64,000 nt of DNA, taken from NCBI GenBank assembly GCA_016946835.1, contig JACVTC010000001.1, positions 1-64,000 on the forward strand. Reading direction: 5' to 3'. Both the position numbers and the translations under genes were made by a program. Below, piece by piece: positions 53,912 through 64,000 of the stretch; positions within the stretch are counted from its first letter, which is position 1, and every line of letters begins with the position of its first letter. Source of the stretch: Neocallimastix lanati (nom. inval.). Lineage: Eukaryota; Neocallimastigomycota; Neocallimastigomycetes; Neocallimastigales; Neocallimastigaceae. The notes beneath the pieces are model-generated. The model searched no databases and was not told the DNA's origin. It worked only from the letters and a program-made list of their open reading frames with translations.

Positions 53912-56900
53912 GGTGCAGTGGATAATATGTGTGCTACTACAATAATAACGAACAATATAGATCATACATATAAAAGTAAACATCATGAACCACAAGAAGA
54001 TGATATTGCTATGGTTGATGTAATAGTAGATGGAGTTCGTGGTAAGGCTTTAATAGATTCATGTAGTAACTTAAGTATTATCACAAAGCAATTTTTAGAT
54101 AAATTACCTTATCAGTATGAACCTATAGGAGTTAGTGCAGGACGAATACGTTTAGCAACGATGAATGATGATTACTCAGAAGATGTGTTAATCAAAGTTC
54201 CCGTAAAAATTAATGAACTAGAACTACTTGTTACGTGTAGAATTATAGACAAGGAGGATCCATTCTATGATATATTAATCAACCTCAAAACTCAAATTGA
54301 TAACCAGTTATTTATACATCCAATTAGATATAGTCTTTGTCGATTTAATGATCAAGGTTTAATTGAAGAAATTGCACCTATTAATAATGAATATGATGAC
54401 GAAGAAAAATTATTATGTGTAATCAAAGCATTGAATCACCAAGAAGCTAAGCAACAATTGAAAACGATTGAAGGATTACCACCCATAAAATATATATATG
54501 ACACAGTTTTTCAAAGTACAATTAATTCAAATTATAGAGAAGCTATTACTAAATTACTTGAAGAATATATTAATATAATTGCAACTTCTTCTGAAGAATT
54601 AACACCTTCAGATTTATCACCACACAAAATTATTCTTAAGGAAGGAGTTAAACCTATTAAACAAAAATTTTATCGACTTAGTAAATTAAAAACAGATATC
54701 TTAAAAGAAGAATTAACCAAACTCATATATAAACTATTAATTGAACCTTCATGTTCAGAATGGTCATCACCAGTAGTACTTATGCCTAAAAAGAACGGTA
54801 AATGGCGCCTGTGTATTGACTATAGGAAAGTAAATGAAGCAACTAAGAAGGATTCTTATTCTTTACCAAATATTGAGGAAATTTTTAATATCTTAGATGG
54901 AGCAAAAATCTTCTCAACATTAGATCTTTATTCCGGATATCATCAAATATTAATGGATGATGATAGTATTGAAATCACTACCTTTACAACTAAGTTCGGA
55001 AACTACCAATTCAAGGTAATGCCCTTCGGTTTAACAGGTGCTCCAGCTACATTCCAAAGAGAAATGAACCGTATACTATTTCCCTTAATAGGAAAATGCG
55101 TCTATAACTTTATCGATGATATTTTAATCTACTCAAGAACTGAAGAAGAACACCTAGAACATCTTAAACAAGTCTTAGAAATATTCAAGGAACATAAGTT
55201 AAAAATCAATATTGAAAAATATTCTTTCATGCAAACTGAAGTAGAAGTACTGGGACATAAAGTATCCTCAGAAGGTTTAAGTCCATTGGAAAACAAAGTT
55301 GAAGCTATTAAAGAATGGAAGGCTCCCTCTAACATTCATGAACTTCGATCATTTTTAGGAGCCATTGGATATTATAGAAATTTTATTAAGGACTTTGCAA
55401 AAGTTACTGCTCCTCTCTGCATTCTATTAAGAAAAGGTATTAAGTTTGAATGGAAAAAGGAACAAGAAGAAAGTTTTAAAATTCTTAAGGAAAGATTAAT
55501 CAATGCCCCAATATTAAGATTTCCTAGATTTGATAGAGAATTTATTATAAGAACAGATGCTTCCTATGATGGAATAGGCGGTGTGCTTTTACAAAAGGAT
55601 GATGAAACTGGAAAGGAGCATCCGGTTCATTATATTAGTAGAAGTTTATCTAAATCGGAAAAGAATTATGGAATTACGGATCTAGAAGGTGCTGCTCTAA
55701 TTTACTGTATTAATAAATTAAAATCTTATATTATGGGAAATCCTAAGCAAACTATAGTATATACAGACCATAGACCCTTAATCGGATTACTTAAAAATAA
55801 GGAACCACAAAACTCTCGCCATACAAGATGGTGTTTGACTGTCAGTATGTTAGGAATTGATTTACGATATGAAGCTGGGAAGAATAATGTTGTTGCAGAC
55901 GCTTTATCAAGAATGAAAAATGAAAAAGAAAAAGTTATCTTAACAACACAAATTATCAAAGAACAAGATGAAAACCTGCTTTCAAGAACCATTAAGGAAT
56001 TTATTGAAGAAAAATTTACGACAATTGATGGTGTGGACTACTTTGTTGATGGCAATAATTATAGAAAATTAGTTACAGATACAAAAGAAAAACTTCAATT
56101 AATTTTTCAAGCACACAGTATAGGACACGAAGGCTATTACAAGACATACCAACGTTTGAAAAAGAGCTACTATTGGAACAATATGGTTAATGACATTAAG
56201 CGAATTATAGGTAAATGTGAAAAATGTCAATTAAATAAATCTCAACCATACCCTGAACCAACGGAAGATAAACCAACTGAAGTGGAAGGACCATTTACAC
56301 ACTTAGGATTGGACATTATAGGACCTCTAAGTAAAACCAGAAATAATAATCAATATATAATCGTTGTTGTTGATTATTTTACTAAATGGGTTGAGGCAGA
56401 GCCCACTGAAAATGTTACTTCTCAGGATGTGATAAAATTTTTAATTAATGTATTTGCTCGACACGGTGTACCTCAAATTATCACTACTGATAATGGAACA
56501 CAATTTACATCAGATATGACAAAAATCTTCCTTGATTTATATGATGTATATGTTAAATTTATCACTCCATATCATCCTGAAAGCAATGGTTTAGTTGAGA
56601 ATCGTAATAAAGAAATTGGAAAATTATTACGATTACTAGGACAACAACACAAAGAATGGGATGAAATTTTACCATCTGCACTTTGGGCTTTAAGAACTAC
56701 TAAAAACTCAATCACCAACCATTCAAGTTTTGAATTAGTTTATGGAAGGGAAGACCAACAACCTTTTGACATTGCTGCCAGACCAACTAAGGGTATAAAT
56801 AAGTCTTCTGACGAAATTCTACTGGAAAAATTTGTATCACACTACCAATGGATAATGGAGGCCGCATCTAATATCAAAAATGCTTCGAAATATTGGGCTA

Positions 56901-57133
56901 CTAGGAGAGAAGAAAAGACCAGTATGAATCATGCTAAAAGAATAAAACCAGGTGATTTAGTACTAGTAAGAAACTTTAATCGAACTAAATTAGAACCTTA
57001 CTTTGTTGGACCTATGAAAGTGGTAAAGAAACAATTCAATACAGTCACTTTAGCTGATCCTGCTACTAATATACAAATGAATCGTAATGTTCATTTGAAA
57101 AATATTGTCAAGTTTAACTCAGCTTCTACCTAG
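53912..57133 (+). pseudogene. pol: Pol of element C, second part (protease to integrase)
   Basis: Continues the C pol codon broken at 21319 after the duplicated GGTGC; the frame is open without an early ATG. From 53918, protease active site is D-S-C at about residue 47. RT has the catalytic box as FIDD at about 397 (NFIDDILIYS). RNase H has TDAS and ADALSR. Integrase has HSIGHEG...CEKCQ, LDIIGPL, TTDNGTQF and HPESNGLVENRNKE, with a complete C-terminal tail (the part that is out of frame in A). The gene was intact when element D inserted; with D in place it cannot be read through. Confidence 0.93.
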
Positions 57134-57143
57134 CTTGAGTCTT

Positions 57144-57156
57144 AGCGGGGGCATCT
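57144..57156 (+). promoter_or_regulatory. Polypurine tract, element C
   Basis: AGCGGGGGCATCT directly before the 3' LTR, closely matching element A. Confidence 0.78.
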
Positions 57157-57943
57157 TAATACAGAATGAACAAATAATACTAATTGTGCTAGAATAATAT
57201 AAATTATTCTAACCTTATAGATTATTCTATTCTATATAATTGGAACTTTCCAATATTCTTCAAATATTACTAAATAGAAATCTTAAGTTAATAAATCACT
57301 AATTAACTTATAATTCCTTTTTGAATTATCGATCCGATTCCATTATAATGTATTAAAAATCTTTAGCCAAGAATATTGTCCTTGCCCACTTAATATATTA
57401 ATATTATATTTCTTTTGTATTATGTTATATTGAAAATAATCAAATCTATTTAATTAGTTATTAAAATTTTCGTTATCAATTTAAATTTATTTTTAATTAC
57501 TAAATTTAACTAAACCACAATAAAATATTCTGTATAATCTCTTTATTTTTATTTTATATATATTAGTATTAAACTATTATTAAATAATTAATAATTCAAT
57601 AATATATAACTACTATTTATAACAATAATATTATTAACTAAAATAATAATTCAATTTCAATTTAAATGTTTTATTTATAAAAATAATTAGTAATTAGTTT
57701 ATTAAAAAAATAGTTAGGCTTTACAAATTTTAATTTGATAAAAAAATATAAATACATGTAATTTTAGTGAAATAAAATATAATCAATAACTTTCTTTTTA
57801 TTAAATAAATAATTATATTATTATTTTTCTTTTATAAATTTAAATAAATAAATATTGATTTTAAAACAAATTATTTTTTTTATTGTAATTTTATTATTTG
57901 TGTTAATTATTATTATATTCCTAAAATTATATGAACCATACCA
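57157..57943 (+). repeat. Element C 3' LTR (787 bp)
   Basis: Same length as the 5' LTR with one substitution near its start. Followed by TTTA (57944-57947). Confidence 0.92.
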
Positions 57944-57947
57944 TTTA

Positions 57948-58474
57948 TGATAAAGAATAGAATAATAATGATATTTTTAATTAAATTTTTAATAATTTAT
58001 TATATAAAAATATATTATTATATTCTTTACTATTAATAATTTTCTTATATTCTATATTAATAATTTTTATATTAATTATATTTTATTATTTTAAATATTA
58101 AATTTATGTAATTAATTAATTTATATGATTGGTTTTAATAATGTAATTAAATAATATAAAATATGTATTATCCATATTATTTTATGAAGGGGGCCTTTCT
58201 GAGAAAAGAAATAGTAGAAATAGTAGTGATAATGAAATAGGAATAAGAATTGAAAGGTTTCCCATATTGTTATAATAATAAATATTAATATTAATAAAGT
58301 TATTTTTAACAATAAAATAATTATATAATTTATAAATAATAAATATTTTTAATAATAGTTCTTTAAATAAAATTTATAATGTGTAATAATAAATTCTTTT
58401 AGTGTAATTTAGTAATTATTTAATTTATCTATTTAATTAATGTTCACACTCCTTTTCTAATATGAACCTCAACA
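57948..58474. other. AT-rich spacer without a gene
   Basis: No supported ORF, RNA gene or repeat. A short GC-richer piece (GAAGGGGGCCTTTCTGAG, about 58186-58203) has no interpretation. Confidence 0.5.
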
Positions 58475-58478
58475 TTTA

Positions 58479-60130
58479 TGATACGGGGTGTCACTAAATA
58501 CCTTGTATTTCCTATTAAATACTCTTAATAATAATAAAATAAAATTATTATTAAATATTCTTATTAAAATCTTTTATTAATATCAAATATAATAAAAATT
58601 ATTATTAAATATTCTTATAAATTTCTTTTATTAATATTAAATATAATAAAAATTATTATTAAATATTCTTATAAATTTCTTTTATTAATATTAAATATAA
58701 TAAAAATTATTATTAAATATTCTTATTAAAATCTTTTATTAATATCAAATATAATAAAAATTATTAAATATTCTAATAAAAATCTTTTATTAATATTAAA
58801 TATAATAAAAATTATTATTAAATATTCTTATTAAAATCTTTTATAATAAAAATTATTATTAAATATTCTTATAAAATTCTTTTATTAATATCAAATCTAA
58901 TAAAAATTATTATTAAATATTCTTATTAAAATCTTTTATAATAAAAATTATTATTAAATATTCTTATAAAATTCTTTTATTAATATCAAATCTAATAAAA
59001 ATTATTAAATATTCTAATAAAAATCTTTTATTAATATTAAATATAATAAAAATTATTATTAAATATTCTTATTAAAATCTTTTATAATAAAAATTATTAT
59101 TAAATATTCTTATAAAATTCTTTTATTAATATTAAATATAATAAAAATTATTATTAAATATTCTTATTAAAATCTTTTATAATAAAAATTATTATTAAAT
59201 ATTCTAATAAAAATCTTTTATTAATATTAAATATAATAAAAATTATTATTAAATATTCTTATTAAAATCTTTTATAATAAAAATTATTATTAAATATTCT
59301 TATAAAATTCTTTTATTAATATCAAATCTAATAAAAATTATTATTAAATATTCTTATTAAAATCTTTTATTAATATCAAATCTAATAAAAATAATTATTA
59401 AATATTTTATTAATATTAAATATAATAAAAATTATTACTAAATATTCTTATTAAAAATTATATAATATTTAAATCATTACTAATTCTTATTTTTATATTA
59501 AGAATAATAAAAACCTATTTCAATAAATATTTGATGTAAAATACAGAATTATAAGTTTCTGTATAATATTTTCTAAAACCTTTGAAATAAACTAAAAATA
59601 AAACAAAAATTAAAAATAAATTAAATCTTTATTAAAATAAAAAATGAACAAAAATACAGAAGAATTCCAATAATAAAAATGATCTAAAATACAGAAAATA
59701 TCAATTCTGTATAATTCTCTCTCTGAATAACAATATCAAGAAGAAGCTACCGCCCGGAATGCCCTTCGTGATACAAGCTCCAAATTAATTTTTTATATTT
59801 TAATTTAATAAATGTTATTTTTTTTTTTAAAAAAATAATTTAAAATAATAGTTAAAAATTAAAATAAAATAGTTATAATAGTTTTTTTTTTATATAAAGA
59901 ATATATTAATAATAAATAAAATGTATTAAAATAAAAGTATAAAAAGAAGAATAAATTTCTTTCTTTTTAATACTGGGAACAAATAATTTTAATTTTAAAT
60001 TTAAATAAAGAATATTTTAAAATTTAATTTTTTTTTCTTGTTTCCAAACTTATTTTTATAGTTATGTGTTAATATTTATTTTTTTTTTTTTGTTTTGAAT
60101 ATCTTAGTGTTTCAACCCCAGCCCGTATCA
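58479..60130 (+). repeat. Solo LTR of element E family (1652 bp)
   Basis: TGATACGGGG...CCCGTATCA, the reverse complement of the E LTRs and hence on the plus strand, with a shorter array. TTTA on both sides (58475-58478, 60131-60134), a 4-bp duplication. Small differences from E (for example GGGAACA for GGAACA, and CAAGAAGAAGC near the array-distal end) show a separate copy. Confidence 0.92.
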
Positions 60131-60135
60131 TTTAT

Positions 60136-61163
60136 TGTAATAATTTAATTAAAAAATTATAATTAAATTATTAATCATTAATATTAGCTCTAACTGCTAA
60201 TATTAAAGGTTTAGAAAAGAATCATACTTACCTATGGTTCTTTCTAATTATCGAGTTTATTATAACGAATTATAATAGACGAAACACTAAAATTGATAAG
60301 GAAAAGTTTTAATTATAAAATTTGTTTTATTAAAATAATTTGTTTTATTATTTATTAAAAATTTTAAATGTTAAAACTTATTGTTATTATTATTATATTA
60401 TAATTGTTATAATAATAACTCTTGATTTCTCAAAGAGAACTCAAGAGCCTTATTTATACTTTTTTGTCAAAATAAGGTTAAAATCAAAAGGGGTTCTAAT
60501 CTTAACAAATCTCTTATCTAGGAAAAGACTAGAAGAAAAACCTAGATAAGTTTTTTGATCGATATTCTATCCATATCGATCATCGCGTTAATTAAGTAAA
60601 ACCGATTACTTTTAAGAAGTAATTGGAAAAACCTTAATTAACCGATTACTTAATCTAATATAATGACCGAAAATAAAAGAATAAAATAATGAAAATTATT
60701 TCGATCATAAAATTTAAAATTTAATCTATTTAGTTCTATTTTATAGAACTTTACATAAAAAATATAAAACAATACATTAATAATAAAATACATGATTAAT
60801 ACAATACAGAATACATGATAGAATACAGAATACATGATAAAATACAGAATAGTGTTTTAGTTTATGATTTAATAAGTGAGAGAAAACTAAAACTAATAAA
60901 TTTAATAATTAAGTGAATAATTAAATAAATTTAATAATTAAGTGAATAATTAAATAAATTTAATATTATTTTAAATGTATAAAAATTATTTAATTAAATA
61001 AATTTTTAATATTAAACTAAATAAAATTTTAATATATAATTAAATAAATTATTAATTATAATTAATTGTATAAATGAAATATGAGTTAAATAAAAGTTAT
61101 ATTAATTATAACCTAACTAAGAAAATATAATTATTTTGTTAAAAATAATTATAGATTCTTACA
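60136..61163 (-). repeat. Solo LTR of element B family (1028 bp)
   Basis: TGTAATAATT...GATTCTTACA, with TTTAT on both sides (60131-60135 and 61164-61168). The left duplication overlaps that of the adjacent E solo LTR. Promoter palindrome at 60419-60447 with TATA box beyond, the CTTATCTAGG block and a variant ATACAGAATACATGATA tandem repeat are all present. Confidence 0.93.
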
Positions 61164-61209
61164 TTTATAGAATTATACCACTATAAAAATAAGATTAAGG
61201 TAGAAAATC

Positions 61210-61536
61210 TAGGTTAGATGTCAAAGTTTTTAGATAATTTGGTCTTAACGATTAGGTCAAGATGCCAAATTATAGTAATTAATTAATAATTAAATTTTAT
61301 TCTTATTTAAAACATATTGTTATTAGTAAATTTTATAATTAAGTTTTTATCTAAAATATAAATTTTATTTAATCTTAATAATATTTTATTACATTATTAT
61401 TTTATATAATTATTACTATAATTTAAATTACAATAATCCTACAAAGGATTAATCAAAAGATTTAAACATGTATTTATATAAAATAATTAATTATTAAAAT
61501 ATTAATTATTAATATGAATATGTAATAGTATTAATA
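61210..61536 (+). repeat. Dispersed repeat H, copy 2, cut by the Mutator element
   Basis: Inverted and diverged match to 16040-16365. Homology stops at 61536, exactly where GGGGAGAGCGCG begins, which marks the left end of the Mutator-like element. Confidence 0.68.
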
Positions 61537-61600
61537 GGGGAGAGCGCGTTTCGGAACCGCACGTGAATAGATATAAGCCACATGCTTTTTGAGATGGCGT
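61537..61600 (+). repeat. Candidate terminal inverted repeat of the Mutator-like element
   Basis: The only GC-rich stretch in several kb, starting GGGGAGAGCGCG at the break in repeat H homology. Only the left copy is in the window, so the inverted nature is inferred. Confidence 0.55.
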
Positions 61601-61854
61601 ATTATATATAAAATTTTTTATATAAATAAATAATTAAATAATAATTAAATAAATATTTTATTTTATAATAATTTAATTTAATATATATTTGATAATAAAA
61701 AATAAAAATATAAAAAAATAAAAAAATAAAAAAAATAAAAAAATAAAAAAATAAAAAAAATAAAAAAATAAAAAAAATTAAAAATAAAAAAAAAATAAAA
61801 AAAATAAAAAAGATTAAAAAAATAAAATACAAAAAAAATAAAATAAAATATTTT

Positions 61855-62400
61855 CATTTTTATTTATATTTATAACTGTAATTTTTTATTATATAAATAA
61901 ATAAATAAATAAATAAATAATAATTAAATAAATATTTTTTTTTATAATAAAAAAATAAAATAAAAAAAAGAAAAGATAAATATTTTTTTAGTAATTTTCT
62001 TGAAATAAAATATTTTATTAGTAATTTTCTTGAAATAAAATAAAATATTTTCATATTTATTTATATTTATAACTGTAATTTTTTATTATATAAATAAATA
62101 ATAATTAAATAAATATTTTATTTTATAATGAAAAAATAAAATAAAAAAAAGAAAAGATAAATATTTTTTTAGTAATTTTCTTGAAATAAAATATTTTATT
62201 AGTAATTTTCTTGAAATAAAATAAAATATTTTCATATTTATTTATATTTATAACTGTAATTTTTTATTATATAAATAAATAATAATTAAATAAATATTTT
62301 ATTTTATAATGAAAAAATAAAATAAAAAAAAAAAGATAAATATTTTTTTAATAATTTTCTTGAAATAAAATAAAATATTTTTATATTTATAATTGTAATT
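61855..62400 (+). repeat. Tandem repeat of about 181-197 bp in the Mutator-like element
   Basis: Units begin TTTTCATATTTATTTATATTTATAACTG at about 61851, 62048 and 62229, with a partial fourth near 62370. Each contains a doubled TTAGTAATTTTCTTGAAATAAAATA motif. Before it, 61690-61850 is a simple (AAAATAAA)n stretch. Confidence 0.8.
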
Positions 62401-62485
62401 TTTAAAAAAAATTGAAAATACATATTAAATAAAAAATAAAAAATAAATATTTTCATATTTATTAATATTTATATTAAAAATTTTG

Positions 62486-63934
62486 ATGGAGGGAAATCTA
62501 AAAATTGATATAAGTGAAACAAATCGAGGAAAAGAGCAAATAATTATAGATCGAAAATTTAAATATAATTTTTCAAAATTAAAAAAAGATAATACAAAAA
62601 TATATAGATGTACAGAATATAAAACATTAAATAAATGTAAGTCTTTTATTATTTTAAATGATAATAAAGAGGTTTTAAATTATGATTCTTCACATAATCA
62701 TCCTGGTAATGAAATTAATGCATCCAAATCATTAATAAAACATAAAATTAAAGATGAAATAAAAAAAAGTTTGATTCCTTCTGATATAAAATCAAAACGC
62801 ATATTTGATAAAATTTCTCAAGAAATAGGATATATATGCCCTGAATATAAAACAATTAAATCCCAAATAACAAGATATAAAAACAAACAATTATTTCCTA
62901 ATGTAAAAACATTTGATGAAGTTCCTAATGTATCTGAATATTATAAAACAATAAGAGGTGAATACTTTATGATATTCAAAAATTCTAATATAATAATTTT
63001 TCAATCACCATTCCAAGCAAAATTATTTATGGAGAATAAACATATATTTGCTGATGGTACATTTTTAATAGCTCCAACTAATAGTTATCAAGTATTCATT
63101 ACCAGAACTTATGTTACAGAATTAAATTGTTTTTACACTACTTCCATGTCAATATTAAAAAACAAAGAACAAACAACTTACGAAATATTATTTAATGAAA
63201 TTAAAAAAAATATAATTAAATATAATGCAAATATTAATTTCTCAGAAAAAATTTTTCATTGTGATTTTGAAAAAGGAATATCTAATGCAGTGGAAAATAT
63301 TTTTCCCAATATAAATATTAAATATTGTTTTTGGCATTATAAAAGATTATTAATGACAAAAAAAAATAAATTATGTTACAAGGAAGTGAAAGATCATAAT
63401 ATTTTAAATACTTATTATAAAGCGATTTCTAATTTATGTTTTATTAATATTGAATACATACCTGATATTTTTAATAAAATTAAAAATACATGCATGAGAT
63501 ATAAATCTACCTGTTCCCAATTTTTGAATTTTTTAGATTATTTTGAGAAAACATTTCTAAATATCTATAATATAAAATATTGGAATTATTACAATGATAT
63601 AGACCACATAACAAATAATGCTTCAGAATCTTATAACAGTTATTTAAAAAATTTATTTGTAAAAAAGCCTTCATTTTATAAATTAATATATACAATACAA
63701 TTTGAAGAATCCAAATCTTACTATGATTACCATATGAGAATTAAAGGAATTTGGAGAAAAAAGAGCAGAATATCAGAAAGGGTCGATGACATTAATATTT
63801 TAGTTGAATATTATAAAAATATGGAAGCCGAATTAAAAAATATTGGATGTAGTAAAAATGATATCATCGAAAATTGGTTTAATTGTTTAATTAGATTGAA
63901 TAATGAAATCATTAATTTTAATAAAACAAAATAA
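62486..63934 (+). CDS. MULE-type transposase with N-terminal FLYWCH-like zinc finger
   Basis: About 482 residues; the ATG at 62486 is the best start. Residues about 20-75 fit a FLYWCH-type finger (Y-x-C near 45, C near 53, final HNHP near 73), which in these transposases binds the element ends. The central part has the MULE DDE domain: FADGTFLIAPTNSYQVF (first Asp about 193), FHCDFEKGISNA (second Asp about 264), then YCFWHYKRLL with the conserved W/H pattern, and a candidate Glu further on (for example NASESYNSY, about 382). Usual MULE transposases in fungi are of this order or longer. No stop or frameshift within it. Lys/Asn/Ile-rich, as the genome composition predicts. Confidence 0.85.
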   Translation: MEGNLKIDISETNRGKEQIIIDRKFKYNFSKLKKDNTKIYRCTEYKTLNKCKSFIILNDNKEVLNYDSSHNHPGNEINASKSLIKHKIKDEIKKSLIPSDIKSKRIFDKISQEIGYICPEYKTIKSQITRYKNKQLFPNVKTFDEVPNVSEYYKTIRGEYFMIFKNSNIIIFQSPFQAKLFMENKHIFADGTFLIAPTNSYQVFITRTYVTELNCFYTTSMSILKNKEQTTYEILFNEIKKNIIKYNANINFSEKIFHCDFEKGISNAVENIFPNINIKYCFWHYKRLLMTKKNKLCYKEVKDHNILNTYYKAISNLCFINIEYIPDIFNKIKNTCMRYKSTCSQFLNFLDYFEKTFLNIYNIKYWNYYNDIDHITNNASESYNSYLKNLFVKKPSFYKLIYTIQFEESKSYYDYHMRIKGIWRKKSRISERVDDINILVEYYKNMEAELKNIGCSKNDIIENWFNCLIRLNNEIINFNKTK

Positions 63935-64000
63935 AAATAATTATTAAAATCCTTTCAAAATCATAATTACAATTAATTGAAAATTAAATTTTTTTATTTA

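Larger units (their letters stand above)
18333..57943 (+). mobile_element. Element C: group I Ty3-type retrotransposon split by a nest of insertions
   Basis: 5' LTR 18333-19119, primer site 19128-19145, gag 19630-20547, first part of pol to 21319, then 32.6 kb of nested elements (21320-53911). Pol resumes at 53912-57133, then a polypurine tract and a 3' LTR 57157-57943. Both LTRs are 787 bp and I see one substitution between them (T at about 18349, C at 57173). TTTA lies on both outer sides (17361-17364 before the solo LTR, and 57944-57947), a 4-bp target duplication. Its closest relative here is element A. Confidence 0.93.
61537..64000 (+). mobile_element. Mutator-like DNA transposon, left part (right end outside window)
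   Basis: A GC-rich, abrupt 60-bp start (GGGGAGAGCGCGTTTCGG...) interrupts dispersed repeat H. It is followed by AT-rich tandem repeats and a full-length FLYWCH/MULE transposase. The preceding 9 bp GTATTAATA (61528-61536) would be the target duplication if the right end, not in this window, is followed by the same bases. Confidence 0.7.

Noticed and set aside
61602-62054. Short Phe/Ile/Tyr-rich minus-strand ORFs
   Set aside because: They follow (AAAATAAA)n and the tandem repeat of the Mutator-like element; no domain.

Overview
This 64 kb window is almost entirely transposable elements. The sequence is extremely AT-rich, with long poly-A/poly-T runs, Asn-rich proteins and low-complexity AT spacers, while the element ORFs are noticeably less AT-rich. 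I infer an early-diverging, AT-rich fungus, most like the anaerobic gut fungi (Neocallimastigomycota). That rests on composition plus the mix of Tf1/sushi-like Ty3 elements and a FLYWCH-type Mutator element; no rRNA or host gene is visible to confirm it. I found no convincing host gene.

Layout. (1) 1-8446: element A (+), its 5' LTR cut by the window start, pol broken by one frameshift. (2) 8453-15642: element B (-), complete, flanked by TTTTG duplications, starting 6 bp beyond A. (3) 15643-17361: AT-rich spacer with one copy of a dispersed repeat. (4) 17367-18329: solo LTR of the B family, sitting on the left edge of element C. (5) 18333-57943: element C (+), split by a nest. Element D (+, 21320-53911) lies in C's pol. 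Inside D's 5' LTR sit element E (-, 21336-34081) and element G (-, 34086-41358), both at the same CTCA. At the first bases of D's 3' LTR sits element F (+, 46636-53267). (6) 57948-61163: spacer, a solo LTR of E (58479-60130) and a solo LTR of B (60136-61163). (7) 61537-64000: left part of a Mutator-like DNA transposon with a FLYWCH/MULE transposase.

The LTR elements form two groups. Group I (A, C, E, G) has separate gag and pol ORFs joined by a -1 frameshift signal (UUUAAAU or UUUAAAC, a 6-8 nt spacer, then a GGGAG/CTCCC hairpin), a tRNA-type primer binding site, and, for C, E and G, 4-bp target duplications. Group II (B, D, F) has one gag-pol ORF and 5-bp duplications. Its primer site is complementary to the predicted 5' end of the element's own RNA, as known for Tf1 self-priming. 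In all three group II families a palindrome lies between the TATA box and the predicted transcript start.

LTR pairs are nearly identical: one substitution each in C, D and F, one homopolymer step in A (over the visible part) and G, one 19-bp repeat unit in B. The whole nest is therefore young. The order inferred from nesting is C, then D, then F and (G, then E). B and F look intact; E and G have open gag and pol; D has lost RT, RNase H and half of integrase in frame; A carries a one-base frameshift; C is split by D.
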